Assembly (NCBI GenBank): GCA_037389465.1
Contig: JAZARR010000074.1
Location: forward strand, 5,890,001 to 5,954,000
Reading direction: 5' to 3'
DNA from: Baylisascaris procyonis
Taxonomy: Eukaryota > Nematoda > Chromadorea > Rhabditida > Ascarididae
Length of the DNA stretch: 64,000 bases
Positions 12,101-27,100 of this stretch are shown piece after piece (position 1 is the first letter of the stretch; every line of letters begins with the position of its first letter). A model generated the notes under the pieces. It was not told the DNA's origin, ran no database searches, and saw only the letters and a list, made by a program, of their open reading frames with translations. A program made the translations under genes and the position numbers.

Positions 12101-15100
12101 ATTTAATTCGCAATCGTTTAGCCATTTCTGTTTCAACTGCTTAATTTGATTCCATTCAATCCGTCATATAGTGATTATCTGTTCGTTCCATTCACTGAAG
12201 TTTGAACTAAGAAAATAAACGGATAAGAAAATTAAATCGACATGGAGTGAATTTATAATTCACATTCCGCATAAAACGATTTTTCATGTTACGCTGGTCT
12301 TAACTAAGGAAGAGTGAAATTTTTTCTAGACATGTGCAGGCGACGGTGTTAGCTGAAAAACAGAAAAATAACTAAGGCTTCACTGTGAAGCCAAATTCAG
12401 CCCAATCCTGACATACAAACAAGATGACAACTGCTGAATGACGAATGAAAACACTACATGCAGGCGGATAGGAACCCGCGACCCTTCGCTTCCCTTAATA
12501 TATCATTCTCTTGCAACTGATGTCAGTACTGTCATGATTGATGTGTTATGCATTCAGCAAGTTTGTCGCCTTATGTGTGCATTAGCACTGATGCGACTCA
12601 AATCAAAAAAAAAAAAAAAAAAAAAACTGCCTACTGGAAGCGATTGCAGTAGCTCAGTCGTCGAAAATCTCCATTCGGCAAACATTGGGCTACTGCAGGA
12701 GTAAGGAATATATACAATTCTTTGAATGAGGACTAATGACCTGGTCTGTGGACATCGTCCAGATACCGTCCGGGATTCCCAGACGAGTTCTGGACGACGC
12801 CTGCAGACCAGGTCATTAGTCCTCATTCAAAAATTGCATACATAGCATTTGTCGATAGCTGCTCAACTCGAGAAAGCGATTGGTGAAGCGAAAATGGTTT
12901 AAAAACCTGTCATGCGAGCTCACTAGCACTTTTTTCCACTTGCTTCTTCATAATGCCATCCATCCCTAAGCCTAAGCGCGCATCCAATGCGTAAAATCCA
13001 CCGCGCATTTAAACTGTCACAAACAGTAATATGTTCAATGAACAGTCATTTCAAAAAAAAGCCTCTTAAAACAAATTCGCTCAAACGATAGAACACCTCA
13101 GAGCACTTTTAGTTTCCTTAGAGACGATAGAAAAAATTAATACTTATGACTTTTCACGATGGTCAAAAATCAACAAAAAAGACCTCATTAGTCGTTGCCG
13201 AGCATTGCCACTGGAGCACAATAATACAACAAAAAAATGCATTAATCTATAAAGGAATGTCGCACTAAAATGTTTCGATCAGCAACGAAAACATCCATAA
13301 CATAACAGTTTTCACATCAGATAATGAGTGATGACGATCATGGACGTTGTAAGCGTTTGAGGAATTCCTCGCACTCAGAGGTGACATGTTCACGACAAAG
13401 ATAATATGTCTAAATTTTAAAGGTTATAAATGCCGTAGAGGCAGCAATTCCATGAAAATGGGTTCTCATCGAAAACATTTTCTTTTACCTCTTCAACATT
13501 TTAAAATATGCACCTTGACCGAATAACTAACAGTCCTTTGTTAATTATAATAATATATGAGGAATAATTTAAAAAAAAAAACGAACGTTTATCACGTGCG
13601 ACGACTGGATTGGGACTGAACATGCGACTCTGCATAAAGATCTCGTTAACAACTGTCTCGATTGGCCGTCTGTTCACCAACTGCATTATGAACGAATGCG
13701 ACTGAAATTTACCTTTATTTATTGTATGAATACAATGAACGGTACGCCCATAACTGTAAAAATGAAAGAAAGATGCTAATCGAGGATGAAAATTGACAGG
13801 AAATTAAAAGAATTTATCCAATGTTAATGTTTTTTAACTATAGACGAATTATAAACTATTTTCTTAATGTTGCTTACAAAATGGGCACATTGGAATTGCT
13901 CACTGATAGCCCTTATGACTGTCACTGTCAGAGTAGCAATCTCTGATGATGGAAGATTAGTGGTAAACTAAACTATCCATATCTTATACCACTCTCTTAG
14001 TTCTAATATATACAGAAGTTGGACATCTGAGGAACACAATTAGCAACTCCACTTCAACAGCTAAACAGCTAAATTATACAAGAAACACTGAACTAATGTT
14101 ATGCAACAATGAATGTGCAACTAATTCTTCCAATGGACAAATGAGTCGTATTAATGATTGCCCTTTTCAACGTACTTGTGTGCAATCACTTACGAGTTAA
14201 ATAAACAGGTAACACAGTGAAGAAGTGCATGACTGACATTATATAACATCGATTCACAGAAACGATGCAGATCGATATAACTTGCAAATACTCTTTACCA
14301 TCTATCTACTTTTCTGAGTTTAATTTTTCTTTTTAATATCAAAAATTCTCATCTCTATATGGGTTTCAAAAAATTTTCTGCATTGCAATTGAAGGAATTC
14401 TTATCTCTGAGTGATCATTGATAAAAAAAGAATGAAACGATACAAGGCAATTTCTTAATATCACAAGGAAGTACATCTAACGCTTTCCTTTTGCTTCTTT
14501 TATGAATAAATGAGCATTCTCGTTGTAATATTTTTTAAAATTCATGTATGCAAGCTCTATCACTGCTCTATTACATCTCTTTTTCGCCTGTCTGAAGCGA
14601 TCCTGAATTTAAAAACGGAAAGGAGATGTAGGATGGCCCCCTAAGTTAGCTATTGAGAACTAGAGACGGGCGATCTTTTCATGGAACTGTTTATGTCGAC
14701 GTGGCGATGTGCATCGCTGTGAAATTTTAGCAGAACTGCCATATGCCTATCGCTACGTGCAAATCAAGTATTTTTTTATTTTTTTTTTTGTGATGCTCTC
14801 TGTTGCTTGTGCTATCCTATTTATGTGTCCAACAAAGCGCCCACTCTCTATGCCCGAATGTTTCGTATGTCATCCACCCATCCATACACTCACTACCACC
14901 TTCACCGATAATCCTATGTCCTCGAACGAACGAATACAGCGACGCTACCCATTAGCACATCGCTCGTTTAGCTTCTCAAATCATATTTGGACGATTGCGG
15001 GGAAGCTTTTCTATATAAGGGTATGCAAATGAAGAAAATATATAAATTTATCAAACATTTTCAACCAAAATGCAAAAATATAAATTTGTGCCAAAATATA

Positions 15101-18100
15101 TGAAATATAAATTTATGCCAAAATATAAATTTATCAACCATTTAGTTAGTGTGCTATGAATATTGTTTAATTCTTGTAGAACAAAAAAAAATGTAACAGT
15201 TCAATCAAAAATAACGAAATGATTTACAACAACAACAACTGCGAAACACAAAAACCAAAGCGGTTCATAGCAAATATAAAAGATACATACAAAAATTCAG
15301 AGACTTTTTTAAAAGGTGAATGAAATCTCAGCACCTATAAGACAAAAAATCATATAAAGTCCTAATAGTTCATCGTAAACCGCATATACTCATGAAAATA
15401 TTTTACGGAAAAATTGTTATATTAGATCATAGAATAAAGATGTCGAAAGGATGAAAAAATTTGCACCCTTGAAGATTTGAGTTAGGATATTTAAATTTAT
15501 TTTCTCACAAATTTTCATGTGTGCTTTTACGGCCGCCGAGTTCATAGCCATCGTAGTAAAGAAAAAGAAGCAAAGAAGCGCGCTAGATGTGTTGAATAAT
15601 AGGTGCTTTTGTAACTCGCTCACTTGAACAACCAGTTTTACAAGTTACTAATAAAAAAATAACACATATAGAAATGCCCTCACATTTTAACTGATCTCAC
15701 CGCTCGTACAACTCTTATTCTTTTTGGTCATTTTTTCGTTGCTTTTAATACGAGTATATTTTAATGGATCATAAAAACATCAGCGATAATTACTGACATC
15801 AGTTAGTCTACTAATATACAGAATTTACTGATTACCTAACAAACAATTTACGATCTAAAGTTTACGTCTTAAATTGATAAAATAACATATACACTCATTC
15901 TCCCATCTATATGAGTTTCTCCTTCCACCCCCCGCTGAAACTACCGCAAAGCCAGAAATATAGATGCACACATGCAGATAACTGCAAAACTGCAAACATA
16001 AACATAGAAAAGATGCCGAGAGAAAGCCTCTCGCGATCATTAGTGATTCTGTTCTGTGCACGAGTTGCATAACTTGATCGTAAAGACAGACTAGTGATTT
16101 CTATTCTAAAGATGCGCATATATATGCGCATTTTTGCATACAAATATATATGTATATATATATGAAAGTATGCATGGTTCAGAAAGTAAGAGTAAGGCCG
16201 TGCAACACTACATACACTCAAAAGAAATAAGTGGTGCGAGCTTCACGTATGTCATTGTTGAAGCAAAGCTTTTCCTGTCTAGTCATAAGATGATCTAGGG
16301 AATCAAAAGTGCACGAACGAATGCCGTCAAGTCTGGTGGAAATCTCCGAATGAGGTATTCACCTCTCGAATTTGTTGAAATTATTAATTCTTATACCTTC
16401 ACCTTTTCATAATAAAAGACGTAACCCATCGGATGTATCAGTTTTTGTCAACAAATACGCTAGCAGCCGAATATATCAGAGAAGTCGCAAAATATTTCTA
16501 GGTGGTATCAGTTTTAAGTGATATAAAGGTTCTGACTGTTACAGAAGTCTGTAAGGACAACTGAACTGTAGACAAAACACGTCATCTTCTTACCCTTTTT
16601 CATTAACTCCATAACATATGTCACGCAATGGTCATCGCTGAAGTGATACGGCTAAGAGTGATTTTAACACTGAATGCTGATCAGTTTATACGCAGAGAAG
16701 GTTAAAAGAGTATAAGGCGAGCGACCAATAAGCGAATAGTGAACGATCTTGCTGACTAATATATATAAATAGTCTTCCGCAACGATCCGTATGTCCAGGT
16801 ACTTTTTGTCAAATATCTGTTGTGTAAGCTCAACTTCTAATGCAACAACATCGAGGAAGCAAAAAAAGGGAAATTATTGAAAAAATAACAGTTAATATAT
16901 TCCAAGATCCAAGATAGAAGATCATAAGAAAGCATTAGTATTAGTTAAGTGACCGTCATAAGAACACAACTTATAAAAACGCTCAGCGATTGCTGTGGAC
17001 ACAACAACCGATCCGTGTGTAGGGGATAGCAACGAGCGAAATTAGAAATGCTCGAATAAAAACATGTTTTGATCATTCAACACGGCTATCTGTTAAGAAA
17101 TTGAGGCAGCGTAACCGAAACCGATCTCGAAAACAACGAATGATGATGGAATAGCAGTATCCCCGTTATCGTCGTCATACTCAACAACTCCCAACTAGCC
17201 CATTATCAAGCAAATGCATAAACATACTCATTTTTTCCGTCAACTCTTATCTTTCAACCATAAACTTCTCTTTTAACGAATTTTAGATCAATCCAAACCT
17301 CATAATACATTTATTTCATTAAATGAAAACGTGTAAGCATAACGCATATTTCTTTACACTAATAGCCGTTTAATGATAACTGCCCGGATATGATATAGAG
17401 GATTTATAGAGAAATTAAGAAAAAAAAAACTTTACGCTATAATGTATCATGTAGAAAAAGATGCTAATATTTGCTTTTCGATGAATGAACTCACTAAACG
17501 ATATACTTCTTCCCTGCTGTTTCCCAATTGTCTTGCTCCCAGCTATACCAGTAGAAATTACCTATCTCAGATTTGAATTCACTATTACGGCAAATAGATT
17601 TTATTGATGCCAACCATCGAAGAACGAACGATATAGAAACCGAGTTAGTTAATATAGCTACACGGTGCAATTGCATTTAATCATTTGAAAGTTTTCTTCG
17701 AATTCTGCAAAACTATAAATAAAAAGTTCAGTATCGTAAGATTTGCATTTATGGATTGTACTGAAGATAATAGTAGGGAAATTCCACAACGCTGACAGCA
17801 ATCATCACTAATTGATTAAGTGCAAGTACGAACACATTTTTGAGTTTACAAATGAAAATGATTGAGTACGTGTTGTAAAACATATGATCACCTTTTGTTT
17901 ACACAGAAAAAACCCGTAAAAACTAATGATCACTACAGCTTAAGATCAAGCAACAGCCGGAAATGAAAGACAACACAGACAATGCACACTGCGTGTAGAT
18001 TGCAGCTAGAAGTAGCACTCGATCAGTCAGTCATTCAGTCAGCCAACCAGTCAGCCGACTGGCTAGTTGGTCACGTTGACGGCTTCAGAGCAAGCGAACA

Positions 18101-21100
18101 TTAAAACAAATCACTCTTGACCGCATCTCGCTCTGCGCTCTCCTGCGCAACTGACAGCTGCGTCGCTAACGCTAACATTCGCGCTTCGCCCCTTTGCAAA
18201 TAACTAGTGAAGTCGTTGCATTGCAATTACATACAAGTTTCTATAATACGCTCAATCCCCATGTGCAACGAATAACAGATGCAATGGAATTTCAACTCTT
18301 TCGGAGTAAATTTTATAAATCTTATACAGTAATCGTCACTGAAAAAAGCCTTTAAAAGCTAGTGAAAAGTATACAAAAATTCCGATTGGCTGGGTGACTA
18401 GCAATGGCCCGTCAAAAGTTTAAAATGAATTGAATCGTCTCCCTATTTTCCATTTTTCAGAGTAGTTGTCGAACAGCTAATGTCTAGCGCAATGTTGGCC
18501 TGAAATTGAGGAATTTTGGGCTCGCCAGTGACGACGTTCACAGTTTCTGATCATTGGGGAGCTTTGCACTATTTTCTTACTTAAATCGCCTTTTTCATAA
18601 TAATAAACCGATAGGTGGGATTTTTTTTTTTTTTTGTAGGGAAATACTTATTAAGATCGCCACCTGTACGGGAAGATGAACGGTAATAAATGATACATTC
18701 GAAGCGTTTAGTCATGGAGGATATCGTTTGTAACAACGATGACCTATGGAGTTTTCTTCTCACTTAGAGATTCAAAAGTTATCTGCAAGACGAATCGTCT
18801 TTCTCTGTGCTTCATAAGAAAAGTCCTATACTCAATGACTACGTTACCTGTACAAGTTTACCATATCGGTATCACTAAGTGACAATGAACAAACGTTTGC
18901 TATGTATTGCAAAGAACAATCATTCAAATTTGAACGAATATAGCCACAATAATTTAAAACAGCATGGCTGTTCTATGCATCGTACTTGGACTACAATATC
19001 CACTGCAAACAAAAGGAGCGCAAAGCTAATAATAAACCAATGAGGTTATGTGAATGGAGAAAAAGACAGCAAAGCAAACTCATAGCCAAAGATCTATCAT
19101 CCAAAAGAACGAAAACATGCACTTTTCACGATATATAGAGATACGCTGACGAGAGTTGTATGCAGAGCAACTCTGCCCCATAAGGAGCCCTGCAAATCGG
19201 CTCATATCAACAGCACGCCAACAAACGTGCAAAAAAAAAAAAGCCCTAGAGCTGTCCCAATGCTGCAATGATCGATTTGTTTTAGCCTTTTCACAATAGA
19301 GTTCAACTCCCCTTAAGAAGTGAGATAGAATGATCTACATCTATAACAATGATCTACATCTATAGAGCCTTCTTTGTTAAAAAAAATTTATAGTTGTTGC
19401 TGCAATATAAATTAACCACATGAATACTTATGTCATCCAAAAATTCGAGAATTAATTATTTCCACTGCGAAGTCAAAGCACAATAACTGAGGATGTGGTT
19501 CGGGAACGTCGCACTCAAACTACATAAACATCTCTTGAGTAACTATTGATCCCCAGTTAGACCAAGCGTCATATGTTCTTTCCTAATGGAATAATTTCAA
19601 CACATTTCCTTAAATCAGAGTGAAATGGTAACGCTGCACATATACTTATTATTACAAAATATATCAATGTGAATTAGTATAGATTATATAGGTACGTCAC
19701 TAATGTTTATATACTATAATAAATAGCCACGTAAATTGAATTAAATCATCTATAAATTAAGCTATTAAATTAAATTATCAGTGTAAATTATATCATTATA
19801 CTGAAGTAAATTATGAACAAAACCATATATAAATTACGGATCAAATGAACCATAAATTAACTGAACTTATAAGTAAATTATAAACAAAACCATATATAAA
19901 TTACGGATCAAATGAACCATAAATTAACTGAACTTATAAGTACAAATAATTATAGATAATTATAATCTCAATTTACCGTATACGTCAAATATAGATTACA
20001 AATTTTAACTTAAAAGTAGTGCAGCAATGGAATGTGTCCCTTAACGTAGCAGTAGTACAGCCTCAAGTGCGCTAAATATTAGCGAAGCAACACTGTTGTG
20101 GAGAAAAATTCTAGGGACAGCAGTGTGCTTCTTTATTCTTCCATCGATGATGAATGCTTCTCTATAGTACAAACGAATGCCAAAATATACTATTACATGA
20201 TTTGCTTCCTAGCAGCAATTTTTTGACACTCCTTTTCAGTTAAGTTAAACGCCCGACAGGTGATATTAGGTAAAAAGTGAAAAAAAAGAACTGAAAAAGG
20301 TCTCATATTCGATTTGAGATATGGTACAAAAAGAAATCTATGCGCACATGCAACAAACACATAAAAGCGAACAAAGCTTCTAAGAAAAAAGGCAACGCAA
20401 ATGTTCACTCTAAAATACGATATTCGAATACTTTCAACTCGTGAACATCGCTTTCTAAAATAACTTAATGTGCCTACAACATATATCTGAGATAGCTTCA
20501 AAGAAGTATTTGTTATAAATTAAATACCACATTATTTCAAGTGGACTAATTTTGAGCCTTCAATTAACTCCTCTGCTTTAAACAATTCCTACCGCTTCCT
20601 AATGAACAGGAAAGCTATCTGAGAAAGACAAAAACCTATTTAGGAAAAATTAAAACTCTTTGCAGCACTATAACATGCAATCATCGCCAGCTAAAATTTC
20701 ACTGACATACTAGCATGATGTCAATGATAGAATATTGAACGCAAATGAAGAAACAACTCGATGTCATAAAAAGCAACCAGCAATATCCTATTAAACTATG
20801 ATGCATTAATTGTCACTTCAGCTATATGCATTCGTTTCGTTATAGCATTCAGAGCAGCTTTCTTAGAGAGAGAGTCACTTAACGATGGGGTTCGCCGCTT
20901 TCCATTAGCGAATAAATTCGCTTTGAAATATCCATAGATCACCCCTCCTTAGCGCATCGCATTAGAAATTCTTTTCAATATGTTAGCATTCTCTCAACAA
21001 CTAAAGTAATACTTACAATAAAACTAGAATTCTTTAGCAATAATTGAGAATATTTTTTAAATAACATTAATTCGGTCAAACACTAATAAGTTTGCAAGTC

Positions 21101-24100
21101 ATGTACGCAATAACGAATATAATAACGTTGAAACACTTTGTAAGGAATCTCTACTTCATTCCAGTCAATAGAATAGATGATTGTAGAAGTAGAACGCACA
21201 CTTTTTGTTATAAATCTAATAAACGTTTGTGCAGAAAAGAAAATACGCCAATGCAATAAACCTCTCTTATAAATAATTATGTATTTTCCCTTATAAATAA
21301 TTATGTATTTTCCATCTACTAGAATGATGATGAAATACTTACACAAACGCATGAAGTGACCGTGATGACGAGCTTATTGAGGCCTACCACACATAAACGA
21401 CCCACATAAAGAGCACGATCGAGCGCTGTGATTGGCACCGCAACGTTATTGATAAAAACCTGCAAAACAGGCGCTTAAATATCTTAATGAAAGCATTTCT
21501 TATAAGCGTGCAGGGTAGACGTTGCAAGTATTTGTAGGTATTAAAACGGCAATGTCATTTACACTAATAAAAGAAATAGAGTTTCCAGAAAAGAAACGTG
21601 AGAAACATGCGATGGTTCTCTCTACCGTTTGTCATAGATTTGCCATCAGTGTTCCTCTTCATATTGTTATAGTGAATATTTCCTCTAAAAGATCCATCCC
21701 ACAACTTACAATAGCGAAAAAATGTGTTAAATAAGTATGAACCAACTTTAACGCTCGATTCGTTAGTTTGATTCGGCATTGTTGGCCATATATTATACTG
21801 CTGCAATTGTTTTTTATCACCATGTTGGAAGCATTTCAGCTGTAAATCCAATTCGCCTCTGCAAATAAACAAAATGAAACTTGAAGAACTCCATAGCAAT
21901 AAAAATAAATATGAATCTAATGTCCAGTCGAATATGTGGATAGATCAGAAAAAAAAAAAAAACGATGCAATAAGCCTTCTCTTGTGCTCTTTTCTCCTAA
22001 AGAAGAAGACATCGATAAATTAAATACGACAGATAAAATAAGAATATTAAAGAACATCATCGTAAGTGAAAATTTTTCTAAGATAGCGAAAGCTTTCAAA
22101 AAAAAAAAAAACGATAAAATTTGAAAAAATATAAAAAAAATCTGAAGAGTCATATCCTTTAAATTACTAAATATAGTATCGAAAATATAGCTTCAATGAA
22201 GAACTGAGGAATATGACAGTGTTGCTAATACTACGGAACTAATATTACAATGATAATGACGCACTTGCGCAAAGAGTCGAATCGCTCCTGTGTTAGCGTA
22301 AAGCCATAATCCGATGTGGTCGTATTGTGATCGAGGCAAAATTGTCGTAATACCACCTAGAAAAGTGTGTTTCAATTACGAATTGCCGTGCAACATAAGG
22401 AAATGCTTGTAATTAATCGCTCTCCATCATAATCTCATCTCCTTCTCACCTAACCTCGTTCTACTCCCATCTAAATCTACTGATATACTGAAGGAAAATT
22501 CCTGAGATCATCGCATTCAAAATCCAAATTCAATAAAGCTAAATGCCATTTAAGTATTGATTCGAATTCTCGATGTGAAAAATTATCGCAGTGAATTCAT
22601 TCATATGATTCATTTCATACGTGTGAGTGCCATCTTTACAGTAATTCTACGACTTCAACAGCATCACGTTTCTTTCGTTGGAATCCTCTGATCGCGGAGA
22701 TCACTCTGAAGGTCTCTTTCATCAAGGCGCCTGAGTTCTATTCGGTCATTGCGAGCGAACGGGGCTCATAAGTGATCTATTGCCAAAATGATGATTGCCA
22801 ACTGCCAACTCCCCTGTTGGACGCATCAGCAACCACAATAAGTCGAGTTTGTTCGAAATAGGTTATGAGCAAGTTCGAGAGCGAACTAGATCTGCTGCCC
22901 TCGAAAGCGACCTCATAAGCTTCAATCCATTACTATTTCTCGTCTTTTCTTACCATCGGCCCACATAGTTTTTACGAGCACAGATCTGGAACCTACTTGA
23001 TGCAATACGACCATACTTGAGACTGCCAAGTCTGACAGGTTGACCTTCGCGCCATAAGCCCAGCTTCCGCGTTCGACAGCTTCCACTACTCAGCATGGAA
23101 TCGGTCGTTTCGGAGAAGGCACTGTTCTTTTTGCAGAACCACTTAGGTTAGCACTACGTGCGCATATACATATTTTACATACAGAGGCACATATATTTTA
23201 CATACATTTATACGCATGTAGCAAAAGCTATTTATTTTGCTCCTCTTACCTTCCGCTTTAACCCTGCAAGCGTTGCATGCATAAGTGTAAAGAAAACGTT
23301 TCAATGACAATTTACCTCGACAGGGACTGCCATTTTCGGTTCGCTAAGGAAGGCAGGTGATATCCGGGACATGGGATCTGAAGGATCGCGCATAACAGCG
23401 CTCGGATTTGCGTAGGCGATAACCTGCTGTCGAGTTATCTCATGTTGTAACTGAGAGTACAACACTGGCGGACCGGCACGGATCTAAAATTTCATAATTG
23501 TAAATAAATTCAGGAACCATCACTATAATATTTGCCTTTGCTGTGCTTCTAACTTTCACGTATAATTTACAACTAAATTCTCATGACTGACCACTTCCAG
23601 CAAGCAAACAGACTACATAAACAATCTACAAATAGAAAAACGCGATTTTTCATAAATGAAAATTCCACCTGTAAATACCGACTCATCGAGTAAATTTTTC
23701 AATGGGAAAAACTCGCCAAGGATCGCAAATCGCTAAGAGTACACCAGCGAATACAATGACGTCAACTTAATGCCCTCCGAAATGCTTTCCACTAAAGACG
23801 TGAAAGAGGCTGAGAGAATATACGTCATGCATCTGTACGCAGATTCACTGCTCCGCACCAATAGCAATGACGTCATTCAGCTCTTCGAATCAACCTACTT
23901 TCAAATATACATCTTTCAATGCTCTACAAAGAGCGCATTTTATTGATTAGGAATTCGAGGAATGTAGATTTTAAACACTAAATGAGAAATATTTAACAGC
24001 AGAAATAATAAGTGAAAAGAAATAAAAATTTCAGCCAACAGACAAAGGTAGATCAACTGATGCCTTATGCATATTAGATTCAGTCATCTTACTAAAGATG

Positions 24101-27100
24101 ATGAGGAATTTGAATATTTGATAGAATAGAATTTGTATAACACTCGCCTCATATAGTTAATATGGTTTAAATTAACCGCCCTAAAATAGAATTTTTTGTG
24201 CACAGAATACGATTTCGTTTCGTGCTATATGAAGTAGTAAAAAATCCAGTGTGGCAAGTTAAAAGATGACAAGCAAAAACAAGGGCAAACAAGCAGTTTT
24301 TGAGAGAAGAACTGACCATCATCGATTGTCCTTGTGGATAGGTGGGGGTCGTACCAACCGGATATCCAGGGCTCACAGAAGCGGTGCTGCTTCGTGGGCG
24401 AGAATAAGCCTGCGGCATAGTGGCACCACCTGTTTGCATCATCATGCCGTTCGGCGTAGGAACCATCATCTGGCGCATCTGAGGTGCAACACACATTGGC
24501 GTTCCCATTCCAGGCATTCCAGGTGTACGTTGAGTTGCCGTCGGGATTCCACATGTATACATTGATGCATCGAACATTGGTTGTTGTTGTTGATGCATTA
24601 CCATCGATCGTTGCTGTCCACAGGTACGCATTTGCTGCATTGTTGGATGTGGCTGCTAAACAAACATTCATTCTGCAGTTTTTGCATAAATAATAATGGA
24701 ATGCCTACATTCAATTAAAACATTTTCAATATTAAAAAACAACAATATGTTAAAATGCCCTTTGCCACCCGAATATTTGTCAACTTTTAAATCGAATAGA
24801 ACGATCATAAATCATTTTAAATTTCTCCCAACTACTATTATATAAAACTACGCCAAATTTAGGATTTATTTTGTTTTTTCTCAACTGCGTTGCAAAAGTA
24901 CACTATGAATTCATTATACACTCATGTAGTAAATTTGCTGTTGCCTTTTCAGCACGACCAATTTCTTGATTAATCGGTGAAAAGCAATTTAAACGTAAAT
25001 GTGAGGCGATAGATTAAATGCCACACTCTGATGATGATAGTCCAAATCATTCGAAATCTTATGGGGAGTTGAAGTAAACATCACAGTAACAAATAGTATC
25101 CACTCAATATTGTGGATACATCCATAAAAAGAATGCCGCAGAGGATGGAAAATTAACAACAATCCCCATTAAGAGCAATCACAACAAAAAAAAAGTTGCA
25201 AACCAAGAAAGGAATCGAATAAAATTGAATAAACTGGAAGATTACCTGGGATCGGTAATGCATTTGCATTCCAGAACTTTGCGCCATCATCATCTGTTGC
25301 TGTTGCATCATACCATATCCTTGTTGCATATAGCCCATCATTGGCTTAAATTATTTGCATTATTATTATTTATTTTTATTCATTAAAAATAGAACCGAAT
25401 AAACAATGAAATTCTTGTGGCCGACGTCCATATCCCTGCGGTAATAGAACCTTCCGGTCATCGGATGCATCAACTTTGGTATACAATCGATAAAATAAGC
25501 CTGATGCAATTTTGATGGATGCTAACGAAAGCCCCAGCTATAAGTTTCTAAATCACCAGTTAAGAGACCACAAAAAATCATTTCTGTATAAATAAAATTC
25601 CTATAAGATATATGGAATGTTATAGCTAAGCATAACACCTCTAGAAGCCCTGCCAATCGGGTTGGCACTAATAACTGGTAAATTCACTAAAGGGAATGAA
25701 GGCCTAGGAACATTCATAAAATAGAAAAAAGAACTCGGAAAACAACATTCGAACAAACAAAAAGTTCAGTCAAATATCAACATTGGTGAAAATCATTGTA
25801 AAATTTAAACAAAACTATGAACACTTCAATTTTTATGAATATATTAAAACATCAAAGCTCTTTCCTTCATTCGTTTCACATTCCTTTTTTTAAATAAGAA
25901 ATTGTTTTGAAGGGTTTCTATGAATTTTTTTCTGGGATAAAAATGAAAGTGGGATTAAATCATATCAGTGAAAACATTTTGAAAAATCAACAATTACCTG
26001 TTCATAAGCAGGTGATTGTGCGAGGGAAGACATATTAGTGGGTTGAGGCTGTGATGTATAAGAACCAGGTCGAGCACCAGCCGGATCAACCGGATATGAC
26101 GACTGCTGGGAAGCCGCTGCAGAGCCCATTAGTGATGGTGATGCCACTTGCCCTTCAAGCATACCATTATTATTGTCAAAATAAACAAAAAAATAAAAAT
26201 AAAAAAATAAAATAAAGCCTTCAGCGGCAGTATGTTACGCCCATAAACTCAAAGCAAATTTATATTCCCTCGGTCGATAATGCCAAAAGCAAAGAAAAAA
26301 AAGAGCATCATAGTGTGTTGAGGGAGATTAACTTTCTATGCCTGTCTACCAAGAAGTTTCAATATAAAAACGCAAAAATCTCGGCCGATGACATATGGTA
26401 AGTGGAGGCTATCAGAGAAATGCTCTTCAAATAAAATATCGTTCCGAGGGAAACACATTTTTATAAACTCCATTAATTTGTAGGTGATATTCAAGTTGCA
26501 AATATCATCGAAAAAGAGTAAATTTTAGAGCGTAGATATTTAGAAAGAGATAGATTGCAGGAAAATTTGATGAATTTCACGAAACGAATCATAAGTGAAC
26601 GCAAAGCGAATTTTCAACTTTGCGTATATACTTCAATGAAAAATTACAACCATGCATCGCTTGTGCATGAAAAAGTATTCTTGGACGCATTGCCGATGTT
26701 TTTGAACATTGCCATAATATTACAGCTTTAACGATGGAATTTGGAAACAAAGAAATGCATCTCGCGTATAATCATTCGAATATCAAAAAAGGATGGGAAA
26801 TTACTTTTTGCAGAATTTACGACAAATACAATGGGAATATGTGAAATCGGCTAAATAATTGAAGGTGGTTGGAAAGTTACAGTAAATTTTGTGTAGAACA
26901 CCACATCAACAGATTGCGCTGTGCATTTCTTTATATAAAAAAGCGCATGTCGAGCATACATAATGAAAAAAGTGTATATAATTTAGGCAGCTAATGCTAG
27001 CACTGCGCAATCGCGTTTCATGGAAGCTAACGATCGACTCGTAGGCTATATGGCTCTTGACCAAGCCATCAACATAAATATGTTTTCAATTCTCAAGGAA

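Larger units (their letters stand above)
13702..21342 (-). other. large (7.6 kb) intron inside the PINIT-like domain
   Basis: Holds AT-rich tandem repeats at 19804-19937 and 21266-21313, repeated ATATAAATTTAT-like words near 15040-15140, and a GC-richer patch at about 18000-18200. Short open frames in it (for example 15907-16221 minus) lack splice signals and family similarity, and I reject them as exons. Confidence 0.7.

Noticed and set aside
15855..16070. A minus-strand MQLVHR sequence resembling the ZMIZ segment LQLVHRP.
   Set aside because: The exon at 13587-13701 matches far better over its whole length and has the correct acceptor; the similarity here is confined to a few residues.
24225..24671. 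Alternative open frames overlapping the Met/Gln-rich ZMIZ exon.
   Set aside because: They are shadows of the real exon, whose frame is fixed by splice phase and by family-like composition.
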